A stretch of 60,136 nucleotides of DNA from positions 1 to 60,136 of the forward strand of contig JALOLY010000001.1 in the NCBI GenBank assembly GCA_025455725.1. Direction: 5' to 3'. Origin of the DNA: Amoebophilaceae bacterium (lineage in GTDB: Bacteria > Bacteroidota > Bacteroidia > Cytophagales > Amoebophilaceae). The notes beneath the pieces are model-generated. The model made no database searches. It was not told where the DNA came from and saw nothing but the letters and a program-made list of their open reading frames with translations. Positions 45,365 to 54,415 of the stretch are shown here, piece by piece (within the stretch, counting starts at the first letter, position 1; the number at the start of each line of letters is the position of its first letter). The position numbers and the translations under genes are program-made.

Positions 45365-46300
45365 GTGAAACTAAGCAAGGAAGTAAAAATTGGGCTCTTA
45401 GCCACTGTTGCATTCGCTGTCGTTTACCTAGGCTCCAATTTTTTAAAAGGGAGGGAAATTCTTGCTTCCAGCAACAGCTATTGTACTATTTACGATAATT
45501 GCGTCGGCTTGAGTACTACAAGTCCGGTGCTTGTCAATGGTGTGCCCGTTGGCAGAGTTAAAAGCATACAGATTCTTCCCAATGGGGGGCGAGGTGTTTT
45601 GGTGACATTTGAAACGAAGCGAGAAATTCAACTCACGGATACAACCCACACTCGACTAATTAGTCCCTCCTTGTTGGGTGCAAAGGCAATCAACCTCCTG
45701 ATTGAACCAGGAAATCCACTCGAAAATCATGCGACGGTGCCAGGGAAGGTTGAGCCAAGTCTTGAGGATATCTTTGTTGGACGTATCCTACCTTCTCTAG
45801 AAAGTGCTCAGAATATCTTCTTGTTGACTAACAAGTTTGTGTCGAATCTCATTGATAACACGGATAGAATTAATAGCATATTTTTAAGTCTGGAGGGCGC
45901 AGCCCATCAGTTGAAAGAAACTATCGATAAGAACAAAAGGGAAATTGATGTAGTAAGTCGGGACATATTCGAAGTTACCAACGCCCTTGCTGACAGTGAA
46001 AATGGCGTAAGGCCGCTCCTAGAAAAGTGCAATCAATTGATGGAAGGAAAAGAAGCTAAGGAGATCGCTGAAAAGCTTGGCCACATTCTAAATAGTGTTG
46101 ATAAGGTCTTTGATAGGACAGGTCAAGGAAAGACCAGTTTCAGTCGACTGCTTTACGACGATGACTTCTACAACAATCTCAATCAGACTTTAGGGAATCT
46201 CGATAAGCTTATCATCGATCTCCGGTCTAATCCCTGGCGGTATATCAGCCTTTCCATTTTTGGAAAGAAGCAAGAACAGGGGAAGGCTAAGAATAAATGA
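45365..46300 (+). CDS. MlaD/MCE-family protein
   Basis: A substrate-binding component of an ABC lipid transporter that moves phospholipids between membranes. It has one N-terminal membrane helix (KIGLLATVAFAVVYLGSNFL). An MCE domain follows at about residues 38-115 (SSNSYCTIYDNCVGLSTTSP, then VLVNGVPVGRVKSIQI). Long helices make up the rest (QLKETIDKNKREIDV and the like). The GTG start at 45365 puts MKLSKEVKIG at the front, as in Bacteroidota homologues. Its partner ABC genes (MlaE, MlaF) are not in the window. It follows the amidase after 157 bases. Confidence 0.9.
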   Translation: MKLSKEVKIGLLATVAFAVVYLGSNFLKGREILASSNSYCTIYDNCVGLSTTSPVLVNGVPVGRVKSIQILPNGGRGVLVTFETKREIQLTDTTHTRLISPSLLGAKAINLLIEPGNPLENHATVPGKVEPSLEDIFVGRILPSLESAQNIFLLTNKFVSNLIDNTDRINSIFLSLEGAAHQLKETIDKNKREIDVVSRDIFEVTNALADSENGVRPLLEKCNQLMEGKEAKEIAEKLGHILNSVDKVFDRTGQGKTSFSRLLYDDDFYNNLNQTLGNLDKLIIDLRSNPWRYISLSIFGKKQEQGKAKNK

Positions 46301-46340
46301 CTCTTTCACTATCCGTTTGTGAGCTGTCACGCGTCTTCCC

Positions 46341-46976
46341 TTATATGCTCACTTCTTTGCCCCAGGCCAGTACGTGGCCTGTGTAGAATTTGTAGTGAAT
46401 AACAAAAAGTTGGGATCCTATCGCCCCCCATACGACCCCTTGGTTCTTTTTCGTAAACTTGCTGATGCTTATGTCTTGTTTCAAAGACAAGCTCTTGACG
46501 CCGTACACTTTGTAGATGGCCTCTTTGGCGCACCAATAGACGCAAAGTTTTTCCAGATCATTATCACTTTCCCGCACTTCTTGGTGGTTTAAGAATTTTT
46601 CTTTGACATCCTGTAATTTTTTGCAGAGTACCTGGATATCTACACCTATAGCATGCTGCTGATCCACCGCAACAAATGCAAAAGGATAGCAGTGTGCTAT
46701 GCTTAGGTGAAGGCTACTATTGACCAAATACGGTCGTCCTTGAGCATCTTTTTGAAGCCCAGTATACTCGTGGCCTAGTTCGGCAAGCAATTTTTGGAGG
46801 GTAAGTCTAGCCGCTAACCATTCTCTTCTCTTGCGAGGGTGGGTAATCTTCTCGTATTCTGCTTGTGCGGGCATGCTAAGTGTACTATCTCTCCATAGTA
46901 CTTCTTGTGGCTCGTTGATGTGCCATAGGAGATGGGCGCTGTGCTGACTGATTCTAGTAAACCCACAGAGCGGCAT
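46341..46976 (-). CDS. 4'-phosphopantetheinyl transferase
   Basis: Transfers the phosphopantetheine arm from CoA to carrier proteins. The 211 residues contain the two family motifs: AIGVDIQVLCKKLQDVKEKF (about 111) and LCVYWCAKEAIYKVYGVKSL (about 145-164), where the Mg-binding acids and the WxxKEA element lie. RLTLQKLLAELG and PYLVNSSLHLSIAHCYPFAF are also typical of the Sfp-like group. It is convergent with the MlaD-like gene. The carrier protein it serves is not in the window. Confidence 0.9.
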   Translation of the reverse strand: MPLCGFTRISQHSAHLLWHINEPQEVLWRDSTLSMPAQAEYEKITHPRKRREWLAARLTLQKLLAELGHEYTGLQKDAQGRPYLVNSSLHLSIAHCYPFAFVAVDQQHAIGVDIQVLCKKLQDVKEKFLNHQEVRESDNDLEKLCVYWCAKEAIYKVYGVKSLSLKQDISISKFTKKNQGVVWGAIGSQLFVIHYKFYTGHVLAWGKEVSI

Positions 46977-47187
46977 TTGAATACTCTTACTTTAATTTAA
47001 GTTAATCGGCGGGAAAAGTGATATCCACTTGGTACCTGTACGACACCCCCCATATCAGAGTATCGTTGAGAAGTAATTCAAAACGTGTCAAGCGGGCGAA
47101 ACGTCAAAATGTTTTAGCGTGTTTAGTGGGCGACGAATATTCTCTAAATTAGGGCGTTACGAGATAGATACAAAGCCTAAAAGCAGC

Positions 47188-47742
47188 ATGCAGCGTATAA
47201 CGCCTATAGAAATTAGACAAAAAAGCTTCGAAAAAAGCTTTAGAGGGTATCAACCTGATGAGGTCGGTGCTTTTTTGTATGCCCTTTCTTGTGCATGGGA
47301 AGAATTGATAGCTCACCTTGATATGGTTAAGTCCAAGCTGGAAGAAAGCAATAAAGAGGTAACTAGGCTCCAGAGTGTGGAAAATGCGCTCTTGAGAACT
47401 GTCAAGGATGCAGAAATAACAGCTCATGGTCTCATCGAACAGGCCAAAAAGGGCGCCCAACTGTGTGCTAGGGAAACCAAGATTGAGACGGAGCGACTGG
47501 TATACGAAGCACAAGAAAGGGTAAGAGCAATTGAAGAAGAAAGCCAAAGAAAACATCAGCGCTTAGAGGAAAAGATGGCTAGAGAATTAGAAAAAACTAA
47601 TAAGGTGGTTCAAGAGGCCGAGACATACCGAGACACGCTGTTGCAAAAACTCCAGCATCTAGCCGAAGATATCTTGACCAAAATTCGATCTATCGACGGC
47701 AATAGAAAGCTCCATGTTGGTAACGAAGAAGCACCTAACTGA
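47188..47742 (+). CDS. DivIVA-domain coiled-coil protein
   Basis: A cytoplasmic, membrane-associating scaffold. The N-terminal DivIVA domain is ITPIEIRQKSFEKSFRGYQP then DEVGAFLYALSCAWEELI (about residues 4-42). A long coiled coil follows (KLEESNKEVTRLQSVENALL; IEEESQRKHQRLEEKMAREL). The start at 47188 (MQRITPIEIRQKSF) is set by the domain, and a 23-residue extension of the frame (from 47119) is not conserved. About 184 residues. In Gram-positives DivIVA marks poles and septa; its role in Bacteroidota is not settled. Confidence 0.88.
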   Translation: MQRITPIEIRQKSFEKSFRGYQPDEVGAFLYALSCAWEELIAHLDMVKSKLEESNKEVTRLQSVENALLRTVKDAEITAHGLIEQAKKGAQLCARETKIETERLVYEAQERVRAIEEESQRKHQRLEEKMARELEKTNKVVQEAETYRDTLLQKLQHLAEDILTKIRSIDGNRKLHVGNEEAPN

Positions 47743-47857
47743 CAGATACCTGTCACGGCATCGCCACCTGACCAAGATTCAAAGACCTTTACTGTGCCAA
47801 AGCAGCAACTATAAGGCGTGCTTCATAGCATCACCTCATTAAGCCACAAAAGTCACT

Positions 47858-48781
47858 TTGAAATTAGCTGCCATTGATATTGGATCCAATGCTACTCGGT
47901 TACAAGTGAGCCATGTCTCGCTTGTTGGCGGGGAGCCTAAATTCAAAAGAGTAGAATATTTACGCTTCCCTTTGCGTCTTGGGTGTGACGTTTTTAAGCA
48001 GCAGCATATCAGTGCAGAGAACGAGCAGCGTCTTTTGCAGTTGCTTAAAGCTTTCAAGATACTCATAGACCTATATGGCGTTGATTCCTATATGCTTTGC
48101 GCCACCTCTGCTTTTAGAGATGCCGGCAACAAGCACGAAATTGTGCGCCGTACCCAGGAAGCACTCAACATGGCAATCTACATTGTAGAAGGAGAAGAGG
48201 AAGCATTGCTAATCCACAAAGCAATTCGTCACTTGCTGGTTGCAAATAATAACTACTTGCATGTGGACGTGGGTGGTGGCAGTACGGAAGTGAGTATGTA
48301 TAAAGGCCCCGATAAGATTGCCTCGCGTTCTTTTGACTTAGGTGCTATAAGAATGCTAGAACACTACGATGCTATCTCCACTTGGGAAGCAATGTACGCA
48401 TGGATCAGTACCCAGAAGCAACACCTCACAGACACGCCTATAGGTATTGCTACAGGAGGTAACATTCGCAAGTTAGCTCAGTTGGCAAAGAGAGGCGTCA
48501 AAAAACCCCTTTCCCTGAAAAGACTAGAGGCTATCAAAGCACACATTGCCTCTCATAGCCTAACAGCAAGAATTAACACTTTGGACCTTAATCCAGATCG
48601 TGCAGAGGTGATCCTCCCTGCTATAGAAATTTATGGTGCAGCTATGCGATGCGGAGGAGTAGAAAAAATCCTGGTGCCTGATGTAAGCCTAAGGGATGGA
48701 ATTATCCAGGCGTTGTACGAGCGAGCTGTACACGATGGCGTGCTAAAGGGCACACCAGTACGCCGGCTGTCCCTGAGTTAG
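47858..48781 (+). CDS. Ppx/GppA-family phosphatase
   Basis: An exopolyphosphatase or pppGpp phosphohydrolase of the ASKHA fold. The first phosphate loop is KLAAIDIGSNATRLQVSHV (residues 2-20). The second is YLHVDVGGGSTEVSMYKG (about 131-148), with SRSFDLGAIRMLEHYDAI after it. IATGGNIRKLAQLAKRG follows near residue 195. At 307 residues it matches the short form that has only the N-terminal two domains. The TTG start at 47858 gives a start matching the family. It is convergent with the small basic protein gene. Confidence 0.9.
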   Translation: MKLAAIDIGSNATRLQVSHVSLVGGEPKFKRVEYLRFPLRLGCDVFKQQHISAENEQRLLQLLKAFKILIDLYGVDSYMLCATSAFRDAGNKHEIVRRTQEALNMAIYIVEGEEEALLIHKAIRHLLVANNNYLHVDVGGGSTEVSMYKGPDKIASRSFDLGAIRMLEHYDAISTWEAMYAWISTQKQHLTDTPIGIATGGNIRKLAQLAKRGVKKPLSLKRLEAIKAHIASHSLTARINTLDLNPDRAEVILPAIEIYGAAMRCGGVEKILVPDVSLRDGIIQALYERAVHDGVLKGTPVRRLSLS

Positions 48782-48786
48782 TGGTG

Positions 48787-48969
48787 CTACTGTGTCCGAG
48801 CTGGGGCGGCCGCCTCCGATTCTTTTGTAACCGAAAGCTCTTTTTTTAGTTGTTCTATGTCCACGTGCTTAATCACCGGTGTAGCTAACAAGCGTTTCAT
48901 GGTTACTTTTCTTTGTGTCGCCCGTGTCCGGTTCTTTTTTACTTTCCTTTTTAGCCTCGTAACTGCCAT
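48787..48969 (-). CDS. Small basic conserved protein
   Basis: 60 residues, strongly basic at the start (MAVTRLKRKVKKNRTRATQR) with the centre TPVIKHVDIEQLKKEL. From memory, small proteins with the 'KPVIKNVDVEELK' core are widespread in Bacteroidota and unstudied. The basic part suggests RNA or ribosome contact. That function is inference. It is preceded by the tRNA-Val gene on the same strand. Confidence 0.65.
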   Translation of the reverse strand: MAVTRLKRKVKKNRTRATQRKVTMKRLLATPVIKHVDIEQLKKELSVTKESEAAAPARTQ

Positions 48970-49041
48970 GATGTGCCTTGTAGGTGGATTGCTGTAGTGG
49001 TAGATTCACGCCGGCGGGAAGACCCCTTTGGCTCTAACTTG

Positions 49042-49116
49042 TGGGCCCTGTAGGATTCGAACCTACGACCCCCTCCTTGTAAGGGAGGTGCTCTCAACCA
49101 ACTGAGCTAAGGGCCC
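49042..49116 (-). tRNA. tRNA-Val (anticodon TAC)
   Basis: On the minus strand: acceptor GGGCCCT/AGGGCCC, D-arm region TAGCTCAGTTGGTTGAGAGC, and anticodon stem CCTCC/GGAGG with loop CTTACAA, giving anticodon TAC. T arm GTAGG, TTCGAAT, CCTAC; discriminator A. No CCA encoded. Confidence 0.95.
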
Positions 49117-49228
49117 AACAAAGATCCAAATATAGAAAACTTCCTGTTCTTTTCGAAGAGCGAGGATATGTCTTGTGCAAGCCTCTTATTTTTGTGGTTG
49201 TATTCACACTTTTGAACTCTGTTAATCA

Positions 49229-51691
49229 ATGGCTCAAATCCTAAGCGCTAGTCGAAGGATTTTGGCTGCACTATTCCTGCTGTTGGGGCTTGTTGTAGTA
49301 GCCACAGGTGTGTACTGCTATCACTACCAAGACAAGATCATTCAAAGATTTCTTGATGAGACCAACAAGCAGTTACGTAATCCTATACGGATAGGGTCCA
49401 TTCGGTGTACCTTCCTCAAGTCTTTTCCCAACATTACCCTTACACTGCACAATGTGGTGGTCGAAGACCATCTAGCTTCCGATGAAGATGTGCTTACTGC
49501 TTGTAAGATCTACTGTTCCTTTGACCTATGGAGACTCATGCAGGGGCAGTGTGTATTGACTTCCTGCTGCCTAGAAGACGGGAAAATCAACCTAATGGGA
49601 AACTCGGGTTGTCAGCTGGCGTGGGCGGCAGGAGTACAGCATGAGATTCCCTTGGCAGTGGCGTTGCAGAGGATTTATCTCAAGAACATGGAGGTAATGT
49701 ACGGTGGTGAGCGGCAGCATTATGTGATCAGTGCAGAGCAAGTACAAGCCAGCGTAGGGTGGAAGCACTCTAAGCTGGAAATTAATTTGCAGGGCAGGGC
49801 AACAGTGCAGCGTATCCAGCTAAAAGATTTATCATGTGCACGCGAACTACCCATATCGCTGAAGGCTTCTCTGTTATATGACCAGCGGAAACAAATATGG
49901 ACCCTTCGACCTGTACAGATCAGGTGTGAAAACTCATTGCTGACTGTACAAGGCAACTGGGGGATAGAGGCTGCGTCTGCTCTCACAATCCAAGGAAAAA
50001 AGATCAACCTTCAAAGGTTGCTGGATTGCCTGCCTGAGCAGTACTACCCACCAATAAGGTTATACAATCTGTACGGTGAGCTAACTCTGGACTTAAAGGC
50101 GCATAGGCAGCAGGGGCGACTTTTTGCTTTACAAGGTGACTTTGTCTTCAGTAATGGAACCTTTTCTGTGGGGCAATTTCCCATACCTATCAGGCTGTGT
50201 CAGCTCTCAGGGAACTTGAGCATTCCCAATGTACAAGATCTTACAACAGCCACTCTCAGTATTGATAAAATGGCTAGTACCCTTGCCGGTAGTGAGTTAT
50301 CAGGTAATTTGGTCCTACACAATTTTCGTGATCCCCACCTTCAATGTGCTGCCAAAGCTACGCTTGATTTGGCTTCTTTAGACATACCATTGGCCCATGT
50401 TGCCATCACAGATGCTTCAGGGAAGCTAAATGTTCACTGGGAGTTTGCGGTTAACTTGCGACAACTTATGTGTGGCGTGCATACAAAAGAGCACCTACAT
50501 TTTTCAGGGGTACTGCGAGCACAAGCAGCCCGGTTTAAGCTCGGCTCGTCCCAGCTTTTGTGCAAGGACCTGACGGGCAGCTTGATTTTTGACGGCCATG
50601 ACTTGGTCATGAAAGACCTCTCAGCGCATATGGGGCTAAGTAATTTTGTACTGGATGGTACCGTCCACAATCTACTACCCTATTTATTTTCTGGTATCCC
50701 CAAGCCCCGTTTAGATGCCAAACTTTATGTAGACTACCTCGATCTGGATGAACTGCTCCATGAAAAACATACACCTGCTGTCCAAGCCAAACTAAGCTCT
50801 GCAAATTTTGATCTTACCTCTTATTGGGTATTAGACCTCGATTGTGATATTCGGCAATGTCATTTCAGGCGGGTTAAAGCAAAAAATCTACACGGCAAAA
50901 TCCAGGTCAAAGACCAAAAGCTGGTCGTTAGAGACTTACAATTGAACATTTTGGGAGGAAAATCCTTACTAGACGGTGTTTTGGATGCAAGTACCGGTCT
51001 TCTCAATATCCATACGACAGCCAAGCTACAAGGTCTGCAGATAGCTGATTTGTTTTATGCGTTCGAGAATTTTCAACAGAATTTTTTGACAGACAAGCAT
51101 TTAAATGGGGAAGTGTTTTCTGATGTTGACTTAACAATTCAGGCTGATAGACAATGGAATATGAACTGGGAGTCACTGCAAGCTGATATCGGTATTCGAT
51201 TGCACAACGGTATGCTGAAGAACTTCGATCCCGTTCAGCAACTGGCCAAGTATGTAGCCGGGGAAAACCTTACTAGCCTGCACTTCTCAGAACTTAAAAA
51301 TCACATTCTCATCAAAAATAAGAAGATCCATCTGACTCCAATGGAAGTACATTCGAATTTGACGCGTATTCAGCTGTCGGGAACACACACTTTTGATGGT
51401 GAGATAGACTACCATTTTGGCGTATCTTTTGCCGGCCTGCAACACAAAGGTGGCGAAGCACGCTCCGAAGTATTAAATGCTGATACATCAGCGGGCATAA
51501 ACCTGTTCTTCAATTTACGGGGTGATATCAATCGATACAAGATCAGCTACGATGCCGAATCGTCCAGAGCAAGCTTGAAAGGAGCTCTGCGGGAACAGGG
51601 TAAGATTATTGGTACTATCGTACAAGGGGGGTACCAGCCAAAAATACAGCCCCCAGAGCTGGCCCCGGATGATTACTTTGATTTTGATTGA
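49229..51691 (+). CDS. AsmA-family envelope protein
   Basis: A large (820 residues) inner-membrane-anchored protein of the AsmA/TamB-like group, thought to form a groove for moving lipids to the outer membrane. One N-terminal helix (ILAALFLLLGLVVVATGVYC) precedes the AsmA start (NPIRIGSIRCTFLKSFPNIT then LTLHNVVVEDHL, residues 51-82). Repeated beta-strand segments make up the rest (LNGEVFSDVDLTIQADRQWN; LKNFDPVQQLAKYV; HFSELKNHILIKNKKIHL). The C-terminal AsmA part is clear. It stands alone between tRNA-Val and mutL. Confidence 0.88.
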   Translation: MAQILSASRRILAALFLLLGLVVVATGVYCYHYQDKIIQRFLDETNKQLRNPIRIGSIRCTFLKSFPNITLTLHNVVVEDHLASDEDVLTACKIYCSFDLWRLMQGQCVLTSCCLEDGKINLMGNSGCQLAWAAGVQHEIPLAVALQRIYLKNMEVMYGGERQHYVISAEQVQASVGWKHSKLEINLQGRATVQRIQLKDLSCARELPISLKASLLYDQRKQIWTLRPVQIRCENSLLTVQGNWGIEAASALTIQGKKINLQRLLDCLPEQYYPPIRLYNLYGELTLDLKAHRQQGRLFALQGDFVFSNGTFSVGQFPIPIRLCQLSGNLSIPNVQDLTTATLSIDKMASTLAGSELSGNLVLHNFRDPHLQCAAKATLDLASLDIPLAHVAITDASGKLNVHWEFAVNLRQLMCGVHTKEHLHFSGVLRAQAARFKLGSSQLLCKDLTGSLIFDGHDLVMKDLSAHMGLSNFVLDGTVHNLLPYLFSGIPKPRLDAKLYVDYLDLDELLHEKHTPAVQAKLSSANFDLTSYWVLDLDCDIRQCHFRRVKAKNLHGKIQVKDQKLVVRDLQLNILGGKSLLDGVLDASTGLLNIHTTAKLQGLQIADLFYAFENFQQNFLTDKHLNGEVFSDVDLTIQADRQWNMNWESLQADIGIRLHNGMLKNFDPVQQLAKYVAGENLTSLHFSELKNHILIKNKKIHLTPMEVHSNLTRIQLSGTHTFDGEIDYHFGVSFAGLQHKGGEARSEVLNADTSAGINLFFNLRGDINRYKISYDAESSRASLKGALREQGKIIGTIVQGGYQPKIQPPELAPDDYFDFD

Positions 51692-51927
51692 TAGAGCTTG
51701 TCTGGCGTTCCGTAGCCGTGTTAATGCCTAGGCGCCTGCCGTGGTCTCAAGTTGTAGTTTTTGATTACTGTAGTTTACAAAGCTTCACGGGATAACATCT
51801 AGCCCGTTGTAAAAAAGTAGAAGACCCTATTAGAGTGCCTGATAGTTGGCTCAATCTCTTCTTCGCGAGTCGATCGATGTATGCCTGTCGTTGAGGTAGC
51901 TTATCTAATCCCTAATTTTTGAATTAG

Positions 51928-53769
51928 TTATTCTTGGAAGATAGTGTCGATAGCCTCGAGTGTCATCACTACAAAAGTTTTGTGGCCCGCTGGTGTGTGA
52001 TGGGGGTGGGTGCAAGCAAAAAGTTGGTCTACTAATGCATCTATTTCCTCCTGCTGCAATTTTTTTCCTGATTGAATACAAGCACGCTTGGCCAACGATC
52101 TGGCTAAATTCTCTTGCGTAGTTAGCGTAAATCGTGCTTGATTCCATTTAAACTGCTCGACCAAACCCTCCAAGAGTTGTTTCAGGTCATGGTCCGCTGC
52201 TTCTACCGGACAGCCGGTTACGATAAGGCTGTCTCTTTCAAAAGTGTCTAGCACAAAGCCTAGAGCGTGCATGTCTGTGGCATGGGCTTGGACGAGGGCT
52301 AGATCGGCAGGATTGAGGTGGATGCGTACGGGGAAGAGGAGTTGTTGAGCACTTTTACCCTTGTTGTGCAGCAGGGGTTGTAAGTACTGTTCATACAGAA
52401 TCCGCTCATGTGCGGCATGCTGGTCTATAAGTAAAATACCTGATTTGAGCTGCGTCAAGATGTACTTATTGTGCAGCTGTACTTTTACGGTGTTTGCTGT
52501 TGCATGTGTAGGCTGCAAGGATGCCGTTTCAGAAGCAGTAGGGGTGCTGGAGGCACCAGCCATCTGCCATGTAATGGTAGTATTGTCAGGGTGTTTATCT
52601 AAGGGTTGAAAAAGCCTCTCCCAGTCTTTGATTTTACCCTGTTGAGGCATTGTGTCCCAACTTTTGAACTGGGCATATCTGCTTTCTTTTACTTTTTCTG
52701 CCGTAGAGGTTGTTGTGGAGGAAGTGGTGGAAAAAGGGTTAAAGTTGTTATTCTGCTCAAAATCAATGGACGGAGTCATATGGTGGGTGGCTAGGGCCCG
52801 TTTGATAGCCGCAGTTAAAATGGAATAGACCATGCGCTCGTCATCGAACTTTATTTCTGTCTTGGTGGGATGTACGTTGACGTCGATGCGGTCAGGTGCT
52901 ATTTCGATGAAAAGTACGTAAAAAGGAAAGGTATTGGGAGACAATAAGCCCTCAAATGCAGTCTTGACCGCATGGTGCAGGTAGAGACTTTTGATAAAGC
53001 GTTGGTTGACAAAAAAGAACTGGTCGCCACGCGTTTTCTTGGCATATTCTGGTTTGCCGATGTAACCCTGAATTTTGAGTACTTCTGTTTCCTCTTGGCA
53101 GGGGATAAGCTGCTTTTTGGAGGCTTCTCCCAACACGTGGACGATACGATGACTGAGTTTGGCAGCAGGTAGTAAGTATGTTTCTAGGCTGTTTTGGTAA
53201 AAAGAGAAGGCAATGTCATGTCGCGCTAAAGCTACCCGCTGAAACTCGTCGATGAGGTGCTTGGTTTCTACGGGGTTAGACTTTAGAAAATTCCTACGCG
53301 CCGGAACATTGAAAAAAAGGTTCTTCACGCTGACTTTGGTGCCTTGGGGAGTCGAGACAGGCGCTTGTGTCTTGAACTGAGCACCTTCAATGATAATTCG
53401 TGTACCTAATGACCCTTTTTTGTGGCAAGTTTCCATCTCTAGCTGGGCCACGGCAGCTATCGAAGCCAATGCTTCACCTCTGAACCCCATAGTCTGGATG
53501 TTAAAAAGGTCTGCTGCGGTCCTAATTTTAGATGTGGCGTGCCTTTCAAAGCTCAACCTAGCATCTACCTCTGACATGCCCGTTCCGTTGTCAATAACTT
53601 GAATGAGGCTCTTCCCGGCGTCTTTGACGATGACCTTGATAGCGGTACTGCCTGCGTCAACGGCATTCTCTAGCAATTCTTTAACCACTGAGGCAGGCCT
53701 TTGCACCACCTCACCAGCAGCAATCTGATTGGCAAGGGCGTCGGGAAGCAGGCGGATGAGATTAGACAT
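51928..53769 (-). CDS. mutL: DNA mismatch repair protein MutL
   Basis: An ATPase (GHKL fold) that links MutS to strand cutting in mismatch repair. LPDALANQIAAGEVVQRPAS and ENAVDAGSTAIKV open the protein. DNGTGM and GFRGEALASIAAVA are the ATP-lid motifs (about residues 60-105). A proline/serine/threonine-rich linker lies around 340-430. The C-terminal domain has IDQHAAHERILYEQYL, the DQHAxxE-type endonuclease motif of MutH-independent MutL proteins. So this MutL probably cuts DNA itself. At 613 residues it is normal. It is the only mismatch repair gene in the window. Confidence 0.95.
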   Translation of the reverse strand: MSNLIRLLPDALANQIAAGEVVQRPASVVKELLENAVDAGSTAIKVIVKDAGKSLIQVIDNGTGMSEVDARLSFERHATSKIRTAADLFNIQTMGFRGEALASIAAVAQLEMETCHKKGSLGTRIIIEGAQFKTQAPVSTPQGTKVSVKNLFFNVPARRNFLKSNPVETKHLIDEFQRVALARHDIAFSFYQNSLETYLLPAAKLSHRIVHVLGEASKKQLIPCQEETEVLKIQGYIGKPEYAKKTRGDQFFFVNQRFIKSLYLHHAVKTAFEGLLSPNTFPFYVLFIEIAPDRIDVNVHPTKTEIKFDDERMVYSILTAAIKRALATHHMTPSIDFEQNNNFNPFSTTSSTTTSTAEKVKESRYAQFKSWDTMPQQGKIKDWERLFQPLDKHPDNTTITWQMAGASSTPTASETASLQPTHATANTVKVQLHNKYILTQLKSGILLIDQHAAHERILYEQYLQPLLHNKGKSAQQLLFPVRIHLNPADLALVQAHATDMHALGFVLDTFERDSLIVTGCPVEAADHDLKQLLEGLVEQFKWNQARFTLTTQENLARSLAKRACIQSGKKLQQEEIDALVDQLFACTHPHHTPAGHKTFVVMTLEAIDTIFQE

Positions 53770-53894
53770 ACTTCAGAGAACGGTGCAAAGGAACGCTTCG
53801 CGAATCTAACATGGATATGAGGAAGAACCAATGTCCATACAATGTCAAAAGTGCTCATTCCCTCCTCGTGATGATTCAGGGGGTTAATTCTGCT

Positions 53895-54148
53895 TTAAAA
53901 TAGAGAGTGAGTACTACTCCTATATAAATGGGTTACAGGTTGATCATAAGTACCTAAAACATAAGTAAAACGCTCAGGGAAGAAGTACTCGTTGCCCACA
54001 TTGCGGTAGTAGATGTTGTTAATTTTGAGGTTGCCCTAGTACTATTCATTCTCAGTCTGTCGAAAAGGGAGGGATGCATTAGGTACTTCTGAGAGAGTCT
54101 CAACGTGGGGGCACTCAAAAATAATAATCTGTGCAATCGTTCAAGACG
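53895..54148 (-). pseudogene. Remnant of an unidentified gene, minus strand
   Basis: One frame between 54148 and a TAA at 53895 reads IAQIIIFECPHVETLSEVPN then ASLPFRQTENE. Two close stops follow, then GNLKINNIYYRNVGNEYFF, PERFTYVLGTYDQPVTHLY and a short end. The long protein-like stretch broken by stops suggests a gene tail that has decayed. I cannot name the family. No start site is visible. Confidence 0.4.
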
Positions 54149-54415
54149 GTTATGTGCAGTGCAGATTTGATAGCCCCATACCGAGGTGTAAATGTTGGGG
54201 TGATTGTTAGGCTAATAATGTTTTAGTCCGAGCTACTGCAAGTGCACGGACTCCTGCAAAAAGAATGGCGTTTCTGCCAAAAAACTACTAACTTCATTGC
54301 CTCTCGCAGGAGATGCAGGGGGGTGCTTTAATCGTTTGAAGGAAGTATTATTCAAAAAGATCTCCAGCGTGATTTGAAATACGCATTGTTCTTAACGCTA
54401 AAAGATGCATTGACC
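54149..54415. other. Spacer upstream of the oppABCD operon
   Basis: About 265 bases without a gene. It should contain the opp promoter, but no clean TAnnTTTG box was seen. Confidence 0.4.
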
